The position numbers and the translations under genes were made by a program. A stretch of 59,857 nucleotides of DNA, from assembly GCA_012719125.1 (NCBI GenBank), contig JAAYAY010000325.1:1-59857 (forward strand), written 5' to 3'. This DNA comes from Planctomycetaceae bacterium (lineage in GTDB: Bacteria > Planctomycetota > Planctomycetia > Pirellulales > Thermoguttaceae). The notes under the pieces are model-generated. The model saw only the letters and a list, made by a program, of their open reading frames with translations, was not told where the DNA came from and did not search any database. Positions 46,208 through 55,598 of the stretch are shown piece by piece (positions within the stretch are counted from its first letter, which is position 1; every line of letters begins with the position of its first letter).

Positions 46208-48943
46208 TCAGGCTGCTCTATCCGCGGAGCCAAAATCGTCCAGTTTCAACACGATCGGTTCGTCGTCGGTCGCAACTTCAGAGTCAGGGGGCAGCGGTAG
46301 GTCTGTATCGCCTGCCGACTCGCCCCGCGTGCTCCAGGCCAGGGCGGCGGGGAGGGTGACCAACGAGGTGAACAGGCAGCAGGTGACGCCGAGGGTCAGA
46401 ACGCGTCCGAGGCTTTGCAGGCCCTGGTGGCTGGCGATCATGAGGCTGCCGAAGCCGACCATCGTCGTCAACGAGGTGATCAGCACGGCGCTGGCGGTGG
46501 ACGCGCTTATCCGGAAGGGTCCTTTGCGCCGCTGGAAGTCGTGGACGATGTGCACGCCGTCGTCGACCCCGATGCCCAGGAGCAGCGGCAGGACGATCAT
46601 ATTGGCCGGATTGAGCGGTTCGCCGAGCCAGCCCATGAGGCCGAACAGGAGCAGCATGCCGAGCCCCACCGGCAACATCGCCAGGAGCGTATAGCGGAGG
46701 CTGCGGAAGTCGAGATAGAGCACTACGACGATGGCGATCAGGGCGTAGCAGGCCGCCTGCTCGTAGTTCTTCTTCATTTGCCGCGAGGCTTCGTAGGTCT
46801 GGAGCGGATTGCCGGTTGCCTGCGGATCGACGGAACGCACGTCCTGAACGAAGCGTTCCATGGCTTCCATGTCCCAGATGCTGCCGCGGCTGTAGACTTT
46901 CATGAGGTGGCGCCCGTTCAGGCCGAGGTACCGCGCGACGAGGCTTTCCGGCAGGTCGGAGTAGTCCGGCGGCTCGGGATTGGAGACTTCCACGAGGGAG
47001 CGCAAGCCGTCGAGGAGTTCTTCGGCCACGTGCCGCTGATAGCGGGACAGCCGGCGGTAGCACTCCCGCTCGTGAAGTTGGTAGAGAGCCGTCCGGATCC
47101 AGGCCACTCGTTCGGCGATCTGCCGGCCGCGGGGGGTGCTGCCGAGGATCGATTGCAGTTGCGCCAGCGCCGGTTCGATGGCTTCGGGTTTTTCGATGGG
47201 GATTTCCGGCGCTCGATCGGGGAGTCCGTTCAGGTTGGAACGGATCCGGGCGATGATCGGCATTTTGAGCTTTTCGCCGCCGGGGAGCTTCGAGACGATC
47301 TCCTCGACGCGCTCGACCGAATCGAGCGATTCGAACTGTGCCTTGCGGTCCAGGAGTTCCTCCCTCGACGGCGCCAGAGAAAGGGCGAACCAGACGCTCT
47401 GATCGCTCTCCTCGATCAGCCGGTGCTCCAGTCGCACGCTTTCCAGGCCCTCAGGCTGCAGATTGAGCAGGTTGTGGTCGTACGAGAGGTCGGTTGCTCC
47501 GAGGGCGATGAACGATGCCGCCGCGAGCGATATGCCCAACAGCCAGCCCGGCTCGCGAAACACGGGGTCCAGCCAGTGCAAAATGTCGAGCGGACCGGGG
47601 ACCGCTTCCTGTTCGCGTGCACGGTCGGTCAGGTGGATCATGGACGGCAAGACAACGAGGGCCGCGGCGCAGCAGAGTAGAATGCCGCCGCCGGCAATGA
47701 TCCCGAGTTCTGCAATTCCGGTGAACTCGGTGAATCCGGCGGTGAAGAAGGCGATGGCAGTAGTCACCGCTCCGGTCAGGATGCCGGGGCCGACGCCGGC
47801 GGCCGTCTGCATCAGGGCGTCGTCGCAGGGGACGAGCGTCTGGCGATGCTGCAAGTATCGGGCGACATAGTGGATACCGAAGTCGATTCCCAATCCGATG
47901 AGAATCACGGTGAAGGAAACGCTCAGAATGTTGAGGTGACCGACGGCCAGCGTGATGTACCCGAACGACCAGGCCATGGCCAGCAACAAGGCCGCCACGG
48001 TGAGCAAGGGATGGCGAATGCCGCCGAATCCGGCCACGAAGAGGCTTGCCACGCCGAACAGGGAAAGGAGGCTTGCTTCGACCATGGCGGCCTGGCTCGA
48101 CCGCATCTCGTCGTTTTCCATGATGGGCAGCCCGGTCAGACCGATCTGCGTATCCGGATGGCGAGAGGCCACGGAATCCACATGGCGGCGTAACGCGTCG
48201 ATGGCTTCGGAGCCCCGGGCGAAGCCCTCGTTTTCCGGATTCTCGACCAATTGGAGCAAGACGACGCCCATGCGGCCGTCGGCCATCAGGAAGCGTTGCG
48301 TGTCGGACATGCCGTCGGGCAACGGCGACTGGGCGACCTGGGGCCATGGGGCGCTGAAGCACGGCTCCGAGCCGAGCGCGCGTTGGACGCTGAACGCCCA
48401 ATGTTCGGTTTCCGTTTCTACACGATCGCGGGCCATCCCCGAGGGATCGCGGGACGCTAGCGCGAGTCGTTGACTCATCGTCGCGGCCATATTGCCGACG
48501 CTGAGCTGGGTCCAGTTTCCCGCAACGATCGGCCTGGTCTCCGCCACAAACTGCTCGATGGTTTGAAGCTTCTCAGGTTCGAAGTAGTAGAGGCCTTTGG
48601 AGCGGATCTTGGAGAGGTCGACCTGGTGGAGCACCGCCCGAAAATGCCGGGTATCGCGAGTCAGGATTCCGGCAATTTCGTCCACGGCCGGTACGACCTG
48701 GCGTTGCGATTTGCCTTCCACGACGACCAGGACGTCGTCGGCCGCCCCGAACTCGCGAATATAGTCGAGCCACAGCTTGTTGTAGTTGCTGTCGGGATTG
48801 ATCAGGTCGAGACGGCTGGTGTGGAAACCGAGCCGCGCGCCGGCCAGAAGCAGTGCCAGCACTGCAAGCGCAACCGCCCCTCCAAGTACGGCGATCGGAC
48901 GCCGGATCGCGGCGCGGGTGATTGCTTGCAGCAGAGTTCTCAT
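46208..48943 (-). CDS. RND/MMPL-family exporter (HpnN-like)
   Basis: An inner-membrane transporter of about 911 residues with two six-helix halves, each with a large extracytoplasmic domain. The first helix is AVLGGAVALAVLALLLAGARLG; the helix groups TVAALLLAMAWSFGYITLAV with GLGIDFGIHYVARYL, and YALIAIVVVLYLDFRS with GIGVDDGVHIVHDF, show the paired GxGxD-x-x-x-H motifs of MMPL/HpnN proteins. HpnN-like proteins move hopanoids or other lipids to the outer membrane. The ATG at 48943 was chosen (MRTLLQAITRAAIRRPIAVL); the frame is open to 49021, with no clear ribosome site at either. Confidence 0.88.
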   Translation of the reverse strand: MRTLLQAITRAAIRRPIAVLGGAVALAVLALLLAGARLGFHTSRLDLINPDSNYNKLWLDYIREFGAADDVLVVVEGKSQRQVVPAVDEIAGILTRDTRHFRAVLHQVDLSKIRSKGLYYFEPEKLQTIEQFVAETRPIVAGNWTQLSVGNMAATMSQRLALASRDPSGMARDRVETETEHWAFSVQRALGSEPCFSAPWPQVAQSPLPDGMSDTQRFLMADGRMGVVLLQLVENPENEGFARGSEAIDALRRHVDSVASRHPDTQIGLTGLPIMENDEMRSSQAAMVEASLLSLFGVASLFVAGFGGIRHPLLTVAALLLAMAWSFGYITLAVGHLNILSVSFTVILIGLGIDFGIHYVARYLQHRQTLVPCDDALMQTAAGVGPGILTGAVTTAIAFFTAGFTEFTGIAELGIIAGGGILLCCAAALVVLPSMIHLTDRAREQEAVPGPLDILHWLDPVFREPGWLLGISLAAASFIALGATDLSYDHNLLNLQPEGLESVRLEHRLIEESDQSVWFALSLAPSREELLDRKAQFESLDSVERVEEIVSKLPGGEKLKMPIIARIRSNLNGLPDRAPEIPIEKPEAIEPALAQLQSILGSTPRGRQIAERVAWIRTALYQLHERECYRRLSRYQRHVAEELLDGLRSLVEVSNPEPPDYSDLPESLVARYLGLNGRHLMKVYSRGSIWDMEAMERFVQDVRSVDPQATGNPLQTYEASRQMKKNYEQAACYALIAIVVVLYLDFRSLRYTLLAMLPVGLGMLLLFGLMGWLGEPLNPANMIVLPLLLGIGVDDGVHIVHDFQRRKGPFRISASTASAVLITSLTTMVGFGSLMIASHQGLQSLGRVLTLGVTCCLFTSLVTLPAALAWSTRGESAGDTDLPLPPDSEVATDDEPIVLKLDDFGSADRAA

Positions 48944-49108
48944 GATCAATCGATGGAAATGCGGCATCCGTTCCGCTTCGTGGTCGAGCCGGCTCTGAAA
49001 AAAGAGGACTGTCGTTCGCATGCCGTGTGACCGGCGGTCGGCAGTCCCGTAGAGGGGGGGATTGTATCATCAAGTCCGCAAGTCGACAACCCGAATTGGA
49101 TGACCGTT

Positions 49109-50305
49109 TCATTCTTTGCCATATCGCCACCACAGGGCGAGACAGAGGGTGGCTGCGATGGTGAGGAGAGTTCCGAGAATGGTGAAGTTCAGCAGGTCGG
49201 TCTTCGCCATGCCCGAGACGGTGGGACCGATGCTGCCGATGCCGAAGCCAACGCTGAAGCTCAGCCCGAAGCACAGGCTGCGCCGGCGGCGAGGGGCGTA
49301 CTTGGCGATCAGGCTGTTGAAAAGCGGCTGGTGCATGAAGTAGAGAAGGGCGAATCCGGCGGCAGCCCAGAGTCTGGCGGGTCCCTCCGCGAATCCCATC
49401 CAGAAGACGAACGGGGCGGTGGCGTAGAACGATGCCGCCATCAGGGCTTCCAGCGTGGACGGGCGGGCGATTCTTCCGGCCGTGTACTGTCCGACGGCCC
49501 CCAGGGCGAGAACGGCACCGGTGAGGTAATTGCGCAGGCTTTCGCTGGGGATGTCGAAATCGAGTCCCGTTTCGCCGAGGTATCGGGGCAGGAAATTGAG
49601 GATTCCCGCGTAGACGATTCCCGCCAGGCTGGTGACGACCAGCAAGACGGCGTAGGCGCCCCAATAGGCACGGTCTTCGGGGTGCGGTTCGGCGTTGCCT
49701 TCTTCACGGTATTGGACGCGGCCGTCTTCGTGAGACAGCATCCACTTCAAGAGGAGGGCGAGCAGGATGCCCGGGACGGTGAGCACAAGGTAGTATTGAC
49801 GCCAGGTGGCGCCCGTTTCCAGCACGGCCCCTGCCAGGAACGGTCCCGCGGCGATTCCGACCGAACCGAGAATGCCGTGGTAACCGAGGGCCAGCGACCG
49901 ATTCTCGGGAGTCGTATGGTGGGTGATGAGGCTCACCCCCGCCGGGTGGTAGATACTGGCAAACATGCCGAGAACGAACATGGCGGCGTACATGACCGCC
50001 AGCGTCGGCGACCAGAACGCCAGCAGGGCAGCGGCGCTGCTGCCGATCAGGTAGATCAGCAGAAGACGTTTCGATCCGTAGCGGTCGGCCAGCCAGCCCG
50101 CAAACAAGGCACAGAGCCCGAAAGGCAGTCGCAAGGTGCTGCCCAGTTGGCCGGAGACTTGCTTGCCGACGTCGGTGGCGATGCCGAACGCTGCGTCCTC
50201 TTCAACGAGTTGTTCGACCGAGGCGAAGGAATGCTCGAAGACGTGTACCAGGGCGTGGGCGAGGGATACGAGGAGCACGAGCCTGAAGGTGGAGCGGTTC
50301 AACAT
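49109..50305 (-). CDS. MFS transporter (fosmidomycin-resistance-like)
   Basis: A 398-residue major facilitator with 12 hydrophobic segments. The loop motif GWLADRYGSKRLLL is the MFS signature between helices 2 and 3, and SIYHPAGVSLITHHTTPENR resembles the Fsr-type subgroup (the IYHP-x-G motif). Its natural substrate is unknown. The start overlaps the trpD end by 7 bp, so the two are probably transcribed together. Confidence 0.88.
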   Translation of the reverse strand: MLNRSTFRLVLLVSLAHALVHVFEHSFASVEQLVEEDAAFGIATDVGKQVSGQLGSTLRLPFGLCALFAGWLADRYGSKRLLLIYLIGSSAAALLAFWSPTLAVMYAAMFVLGMFASIYHPAGVSLITHHTTPENRSLALGYHGILGSVGIAAGPFLAGAVLETGATWRQYYLVLTVPGILLALLLKWMLSHEDGRVQYREEGNAEPHPEDRAYWGAYAVLLVVTSLAGIVYAGILNFLPRYLGETGLDFDIPSESLRNYLTGAVLALGAVGQYTAGRIARPSTLEALMAASFYATAPFVFWMGFAEGPARLWAAAGFALLYFMHQPLFNSLIAKYAPRRRRSLCFGLSFSVGFGIGSIGPTVSGMAKTDLLNFTILGTLLTIAATLCLALWWRYGKE

Positions 50306-51312
50306 GCCCGGCTCCGCTCGACCAGATGCGCGAGCAATTCGGACGAGGCCCCGCTGTCGATCGCCTCGGCAGCCCGGCCGGCGCAGTCTGGAAGCGATTC
50401 CGACGGGTCGGCGGTCCAGAGTGCCGCGGCCGCATTGGCCACCACGACGTCGCGAGCCGGGCCCTTCTCACCCGCCAGAATCCGCCGAATTACGGCGGCG
50501 CTCTCGGCGGGGGTCTCGACCAGCATGGTCTCACGGGAACTGGCGGCGAGCCCGAAATCGCCGGGTGTCCAGGCGAACTCCTTCAGTTGACCGCCGCAGG
50601 CCTCCGTCACGTCTGTGCGGTCGCCTACGGTCACTTCGTCGAGGCCGTCGGCACCGTGGACGACCAGGACTCGCCGGGTTCCGAGCATCGCCAGGGCCTG
50701 CGAAAGGAGCGGACGCAATCGGGGTTGGCCGACGCCAAGAAGCTGGTAGGGAGCGCGGGCCGGGTTGGCCAACGGTCCCAAAATGTTGAAGATGGTGGGC
50801 GTGGCGATCATCTTGCGGACCGGAGCGACGTGCTTCATGGCTTGATGAAGCAGGGGGGCGAAGCAGAAGCAGATCCCCAGCTCCTCCAGGCAGGATTCTA
50901 CATGGGCGACGTCGGCCTCGATGTTCACTCCCAGTTCGGCGAGAACGTCGGCCGAACCGCTCTTGCTGGTGAAGCGGCGATTCCCGTGCTTGGCCACCGG
51001 CTGCCCGGCGGCGGCAGTGACCAGGGCGGCGGCGGTGCTGATGTTGAAGGTCCCGGAAGCGTCGCCGCCCGTCCCCACGACGTCGATGACGCCGGTCCGC
51101 TGGGTGCGAATCGGCGTCATGTGAAGTCGCATGGCAGCGGCCGCCCCGGCGACTTCGTCGACGGTCTCGCCCTTTTCGTGCAGGGCGACGAGCAGGTCGG
51201 CGATCTCCTGTTCGGCGCAGACGCCTTCCATGATCTGCCCGAGGGTCTCGGACATTTCGTCCATGGTCAGGCTTTCGCCTCGCTGCACGCGTGCTACGAT
51301 CGGCTTGATCAT
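50299..51312 (-). CDS. trpD: anthranilate phosphoribosyltransferase
   Basis: Second step of tryptophan synthesis, joining PRPP and anthranilate. The 337-residue product begins MIKPIVARVQRGESLTMDEM and carries the PRPP loop VVGTGGDASGTFNIST, then VAKHGNRRFTSKSGSADVLA and NILGPLANPA, all diagnostic. No other trp gene is in the window; the downstream neighbour is an overlapping MFS transporter. The ATG at 51312 is the family start, and the open frame upstream to 51375 is unlikely to be used. Confidence 0.95.
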   Translation of the reverse strand: MIKPIVARVQRGESLTMDEMSETLGQIMEGVCAEQEIADLLVALHEKGETVDEVAGAAAAMRLHMTPIRTQRTGVIDVVGTGGDASGTFNISTAAALVTAAAGQPVAKHGNRRFTSKSGSADVLAELGVNIEADVAHVESCLEELGICFCFAPLLHQAMKHVAPVRKMIATPTIFNILGPLANPARAPYQLLGVGQPRLRPLLSQALAMLGTRRVLVVHGADGLDEVTVGDRTDVTEACGGQLKEFAWTPGDFGLAASSRETMLVETPAESAAVIRRILAGEKGPARDVVVANAAAALWTADPSESLPDCAGRAAEAIDSGASSELLAHLVERSRAC

Positions 51313-51563
51313 TGGCGCTCTTTTCCCTATCAGGGACGACGGACGATCGCTGAGGAGCACTGGAAAGCCGGCCATTCTACCCGGCGGGAGAAACGAGGCA
51401 AACAGTCAGGATCGTCGCCTTTCGACATTTGTGCGTTAGCCAGAATTCCCAGTTTACCCAGGCAATAGGTTATTTGGCACTCCCCTTGCCGGAGGCGGCT
51501 GTGTTCTCTACAATCGCCCCGTAGCTGCAAACCGTCCGTGCGACGTGAGATACGAGGATTCGG

Positions 51564-52526
51564 ATGCCAAAAAAGGTGATTTTGGACCTGGACCCGGGGA
51601 TCGATGATGCCATGGCGTTGTGCATGGCGTTGTTCGATCCGCGTCTCGACGTGCTAGCAGTGACAGCCGTGGGCGGCAACGTATCGCCCCAGATCGCCAC
51701 GCGGAACGTCCAGGCCCTGATTGAGCAGTTGGATCCTCCGAGATGGCCTCGAGTGGGCGTGGCTTCCTATGCCGACACGGGCCTGCCGGTGGACGGTCGC
51801 CACTTGCACGGGATCGACGGTTTGGGGGGTGTCCATCTGGACGTGGCCGAGTTGCGGACGCGTCATCCGTCGGAGAAGATCATCTGCGACGAGATTCGCG
51901 CCAACCCGGAAGAGGTGACGATCATTGCCCTCGGGCCGCTGACGAATATCGCCCGGGCCTTTCAGCGCGACCCCGAGCTGCCGTCGCTGGTGGGCCGATT
52001 AGCGATCAGCGGGGGTACCGTGGCGGTGCCCGGCAATGTGACGCCCGCGGCGGAGTTCAACTTCTATTGCGACCCGGAGTCGGCGCGGGCCGTTCTGCGT
52101 TCGCCGTGCACGAAGACGCTGGTTCCGCTGGACGTTACGAACCGGGTGGTGATGTCGCTCGACCTGCTCAACCAGCTTCCGCCGGAAACCACCAAGGTGG
52201 GCGGCCTGCTTCACCAGATTCTGCCTCCAGCGTTCCGGGCGTATCGCCAGCAGTTCGGTCTGGAGGGGATTCACGTTCACGATTCAGTCACCCTCATGGC
52301 GGTGATGAATCCGGAGTTGTTCACGGCCAAGGAGATGGCCGGCGACGTGGAGACGCGAGGCGACCTGACGATGGGAGCGACCGTGTTCGATCGGCGTCGC
52401 GTGCCCGCCTGGCGATTCAATCTGGAGGTGGCCGTGGACATGCAGAAGGACGACGTGGTGCGGGAACTGCTGGCCAGCCTGGCCAATTCGGGGCGTCGGA
52501 CCGGTCGCAACCGGTTTGAGGTTTAG
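51564..52526 (+). CDS. nucleoside hydrolase (IunH family), cytosolic
   Basis: A 320-residue enzyme cleaving ribonucleosides to base and ribose. The calcium-binding N-terminus reads KKVILDLDPGIDDAMALCMA (the DxDxxxDD motif), with LHGIDGLGG and EVTIIALGPLTNIARAF, and the fourth ligand region HDSVTLMAVMNPELF near the C-terminus. No signal peptide. GAGG lies 8 bp before the ATG. It diverges from trpD across 250 bp. Confidence 0.94.
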   Translation: MPKKVILDLDPGIDDAMALCMALFDPRLDVLAVTAVGGNVSPQIATRNVQALIEQLDPPRWPRVGVASYADTGLPVDGRHLHGIDGLGGVHLDVAELRTRHPSEKIICDEIRANPEEVTIIALGPLTNIARAFQRDPELPSLVGRLAISGGTVAVPGNVTPAAEFNFYCDPESARAVLRSPCTKTLVPLDVTNRVVMSLDLLNQLPPETTKVGGLLHQILPPAFRAYRQQFGLEGIHVHDSVTLMAVMNPELFTAKEMAGDVETRGDLTMGATVFDRRRVPAWRFNLEVAVDMQKDDVVRELLASLANSGRRTGRNRFEV

Positions 52527-52876
52527 TGTCTTTGTGCTGGACTTGTGCGCATGGTGCGCGCATGTTTGTGAAGGTTGGGTTGCGGGCTTGCCCCGCCTTG
52601 GGGTGGATTGCTGAATGAGCTCCGAATTGCGGAATTCCGGGGACACTGAATTCCCTATGAGCTAGCTCTGTTCGAGACGGGCGCACGGGAGATGGTGCCC
52701 CGTTTCCCCCGTGTGGCTCCGCTGGACGATATCGACGATCTCGCCGCCGGGGAACACGTCGTTCGCGTTGAGCCAAGGCGCCGGCATCGGCGTGTGGGCG
52801 TGCGTTCCGCGGGCGAAAACGAGGAAGCGATCAGCTACCGGACAGGATGAAGCAGTCGCGCTCAGCTATGCAAATA
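52527..52876. other. intergenic, no gene seen
   Basis: No supported gene or strong palindrome between the nucleoside hydrolase and the small membrane frame. Base composition falls toward the right end, where the truncated CxxCH gene begins, suggesting a rearranged junction. Confidence 0.4.
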
Positions 52877-53113
52877 CTACCGAATCAGGTCAACGAGCAA
52901 ATAGATGACCAAGAACAACAAGTGGTCGGCAACCGGCGCAGCGACAGAGAAGAAGAGAACGGATATCGCCCCCGTCCCAAAAATTGCGCTGGGGAACGCA
53001 ACAGCATCTCCCGTGATCTGGTTCCAGATCGACATCCAGATACCGGCTGTGCCAACAATGCCCCCCAAGAAGCAAGCGACCGTGACGGAGTCCAGAAACG
53101 ACGTCGACGACAT
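52877..53113 (-). CDS. possible small membrane protein
   Basis: A 78-residue frame with three hydrophobic stretches: SVTVACFLGGIVGTAGIWMS, then VAFPSAIFGTGAISVLFFSV, then HLLFLVIYLLVDLI at the C-terminus. This regular pattern is unlike a shadow frame, and base composition here is lower than in the flanks. No family is recognised and no strong ribosome site is seen. On the opposite strand the N-terminal extension of the CxxCH frame overlaps it, and I think this minus-strand reading is the better one. Confidence 0.45.
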   Translation of the reverse strand: MSSTSFLDSVTVACFLGGIVGTAGIWMSIWNQITGDAVAFPSAIFGTGAISVLFFSVAAPVADHLLFLVIYLLVDLIR

Positions 53114-53183
53114 TCGGACGGGAGTGGAGTCAGGTGGCTGCCACGAACAGCGAAACAAGACGATCATCCCCGGTGGCGACCTG

Positions 53184-54173
53184 ATGGCCCTGCAGCGCCG
53201 GGCGAGCGTGATCGAACCGATCGACGACTGCCCCGACGTCTTCGACTTCCCCCGCGACATCCAGCCGATTCTCGACCGGCACTGCGTCGACTGCCACGGC
53301 TACGAGAAAACCAATCGTGGCGGCCCTTACGCCGGAAACGTCATTCTGACCGGCGACCGCGGCCCCATGTTCTCGCACTCCTACGTGACGATGACCGTTC
53401 GCGAACTGTTCGTCGACGGCCGCGACAAGCCCGAGAGCAACTACGCTCCGCGGACGATCGGTTCCTCCGCCAGCCGCATCCTGACCATGCTCGACGGCGA
53501 CCACTACGACGTGAAGGCCACCGACCACGAGAAGAAGATGCTGCGGCTCTGGATCGAGGTGGGCGCCCCCTACCCCGGCACCTATGCGGCCCTCGGCTGC
53601 GGCTCGATCGGCGGCTACGCCCAGAACAAGCTGGTCAACGTCGACAGCGACTGGCCCACAACCAAGGCTGGGGCCGAGGTGATCGAGCGGCGCTGTGCCG
53701 GATGCCACACGGGCGAAGACAACCTGCCCCGATCGATGAGCGACGAGATCGGGATCTCGTTCTGGCGCTTCGACATCCACGACCCGCGGCTCCAGTTCAG
53801 CCGGCACCTGATGTTCAACCTGACCCGGCCGCAAAAGTCGCTGATCGCGCTCGGCCCGCTCAGCAAGTCCGCCGGAGGGCTCGGCCTGTGCCGCAATCCC
53901 CAAGGCAACCCAGTCCAGGTCTTCACGGACACGACCGATCCCGACTACGCCACGCTCGTCGCCATGGCCGCCGCGGGCAAACAGAATCTCGACGAGATCA
54001 AGCGTTTCGACATGCCCGGCTTCCGGCCTCGTCCCCAGTACGTGCGGGAAATGATCGACTACGGAATTCTCCCACCGGGCACGGCGGCCGCTTCCGTCAG
54101 TGCCCCCTATGAAGTCGACCGCCGCTACTGGGAATCCCTCTGGCACTGCCCGGCAGACGAATCGACGCCGTAG
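53184..54173 (+). CDS. N-terminally truncated CxxCH protein (hydrazine synthase alpha-like C-terminal region)
   Basis: About 329 residues with two haem-binding-type CxxCH motifs, CVDCHGYE and CAGCHTGE. The blocks DFPRDIQPILDRHCVDCHG, GGPYAGNVILTGDRGPMFSH, EKKMLRLWIEVGAPYPGTYA and FDMPGFRPRPQYVREM match the C-terminal third of large planctomycete proteins related to hydrazine synthase alpha. The beta-propeller and earlier parts are missing; the frame continues upstream to 52905, but that part is low-GC and unlike the family. There is no signal peptide, so haem attachment outside the cell is not possible as it stands. Probably a decayed gene. Confidence 0.7.
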   Translation: MALQRRASVIEPIDDCPDVFDFPRDIQPILDRHCVDCHGYEKTNRGGPYAGNVILTGDRGPMFSHSYVTMTVRELFVDGRDKPESNYAPRTIGSSASRILTMLDGDHYDVKATDHEKKMLRLWIEVGAPYPGTYAALGCGSIGGYAQNKLVNVDSDWPTTKAGAEVIERRCAGCHTGEDNLPRSMSDEIGISFWRFDIHDPRLQFSRHLMFNLTRPQKSLIALGPLSKSAGGLGLCRNPQGNPVQVFTDTTDPDYATLVAMAAAGKQNLDEIKRFDMPGFRPRPQYVREMIDYGILPPGTAAASVSAPYEVDRRYWESLWHCPADESTP

Positions 54174-54287
54174 CCTGGCTTTCCAGATGGCCTTGCGTGA
54201 TTCCCGGAGGAGATTGAACGCCGCCACCGACCTTGCGTCGGTGGCAGCGACGTTTGGCAACTATGGTTGATGCCCTCCGGTGAGTTC

Positions 54288-54328
54288 CTCGTTCCCCGCC
54301 CGCCGCAACGCGGCGGGCGGGGAACGAG
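54288..54328. terminator. 19-bp perfect GC-rich hairpin
   Basis: Left arm 54288-54306 (CTCGTTCCCCGCCCGCCGC) pairs perfectly with right arm 54310-54328 around a 3-nt AAC loop. It lies 115 bp past the CxxCH gene and is followed by GAGAAAGGACA rather than a T-run, so it may terminate weakly or be a mobile palindrome. Confidence 0.7.
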
Positions 54329-54435
54329 AAAGGACAACAGACCTTGGTTGTAGTTGTCAAACGTGGCTCCCACTGGGGCAAGCCCAGCGGCAGCCTTCTC
54401 CTGGAATCGTGAAAGGCCATTTAGAGCCGAGAATC

Positions 54436-54463
54436 CCGTAGCTTGGCTCTCCAGAGCCGAGAA
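54436..54463. repeat. TTGGCTC/GAGCC palindromic unit
   Basis: CCGTAGCTTGGCTCTCC followed by AGAGCCGAG forms an 8-bp stem with one mismatch. Near-copies occur at 734-753, 54172-54194 and twice in inverted order at 56626-56694, so this is a dispersed family. Confidence 0.65.
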
Positions 54464-54918
54464 TTGCAGCGCGTTCGACCACCGATTGGCCTTGATGCGT
54501 CGCGCCACCTTCCACGCCGCAGGCGTCGAACTCCAAAGGCCAGGGTCTCGCAGCGCACCCTGGGTGGGTGAAATGAATAGCCTTAAACCGAAGTTGCAGC
54601 GCAAGATGGCGCGTAACCCTAGATACAGAAACGACTTAACTTCAGCTCATTCTGCACAACGTAGTCATGCAGGCCGGCGTAACTCGTTATGCCACAAAGA
54701 CTTCGGATTCTTCCTATTTTAACAGTAGTCAGACCAATGCATTTTGGATCGGCCTTAAGTCATTCTTTACCAAATAGTTACGTGCAATTCTGGTCTACAA
54801 CTTCGGCTTAAACCCCGAAGGTGTTCCACAATGACCTGCCGGCTCGTGTACGCCAGCGCAAGAATTCGCTAGACTCACGGAAGAGGGCTTGTGGCCTTTC
54901 CTCTTCTGTGAGGCCCCC

Positions 54919-55590
54919 GTGAGTCGTCCACTTCCGAGTCGCCGCTGGCTTCAATTCCGCCTGCGCTCGCTACTGTTGCTGGTTCTTGTGGTCTCTGTTG
55001 GCCTCGGCGGCTGGCAATACTGGCGTCAGACACGCCACATGTGGCGGCTCCAGTGGGCGATTCGTGAGTATGTTCCGCACGATTCGGAAGAGGCGAGACT
55101 TCTGAGACAGTTGGCCTGGGACCCGGAGGCTTGGGATTCGGGACTGCTCGATGCGATCGACGCCCGTGTGCGCGGAACTACCAAGTTCGAGCGCGACTTG
55201 TTCTGGTACGAAGGCAAAGCTCGACTGAAGTGGTTTACGCAATACACGGAGGCCGATGGCTCCACCCATCGCGTGTACCTGTACAAACCCCTTTCCTGTG
55301 ATCGCTGGCACCCGCTGACGTGCTTGGTCACCGACGGGGAAAGACGGTTCGAGATGTGGCAGACTGTGGCGGAGCGAAACTCCGGATTTGAGTTCGCAGC
55401 GGTCGAAAAGGGTACTCCGCCGATCCTGAGGATACACGCCCGTCGATGGTTCCCCGGATCGATTCGCTATGACTACGAGATCAAGGACGAGACGCTCTGC
55501 CTGGTCAAGGAAACCGAGACCCCTGAATATCCGCCGGCGTACCGCGCAATTATCACTGCAATCCGGAATAGCATTAATCAAGGACGGTGA
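54919..55590 (+). CDS. membrane-anchored hypothetical protein, planctomycete type
   Basis: A 223-residue protein starting VSRPLPSRRWLQFRLRSLLL, then VLVVSVGLGGW: an Arg-rich patch and one membrane helix, the layout of a large group of planctomycete-specific proteins. The soluble remainder has no domain I recognise; it contains FERDLFWYEGKARLKWFTQY and WFPGSIRYDYEIKDETLCLV. I chose the GTG at 54919 because GAGG lies 7 bp upstream; the frame opens with TTG at 54889. Its stop lies 8 bp before the next ATG, so the two genes are coupled. Function unknown. Confidence 0.75.
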   Translation: MSRPLPSRRWLQFRLRSLLLLVLVVSVGLGGWQYWRQTRHMWRLQWAIREYVPHDSEEARLLRQLAWDPEAWDSGLLDAIDARVRGTTKFERDLFWYEGKARLKWFTQYTEADGSTHRVYLYKPLSCDRWHPLTCLVTDGERRFEMWQTVAERNSGFEFAAVEKGTPPILRIHARRWFPGSIRYDYEIKDETLCLVKETETPEYPPAYRAIITAIRNSINQGR

Positions 55591-55598
55591 GAGTTGAC

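Larger units (their letters stand above)
54174..54918. other. repeat-rich gene-free region
   Basis: Holds several dispersed repeats: a TTGGCT-type unit at 54172-54194, the 19-bp hairpin at 54288-54328, a second TTGGCTC unit at 54436-54463, and a block at about 54480-54570 whose minus strand reads GALRDPGLWSSTPAAWKVAR, a peptide-like repeat that I recall from many planctomycete genomes. A 122-codon open frame here is just the translation of these repeats. Confidence 0.6.

Noticed and set aside
52905-53183. N-terminal extension of the CxxCH frame
   Set aside because: Composition and sequence differ from the homologous part, and the opposite strand reads a plausible membrane protein; the homology begins near 53184.
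54354-54722. 122-codon plus-strand frame
   Set aside because: It is made of translated dispersed repeats and has no ribosome site or family pattern.
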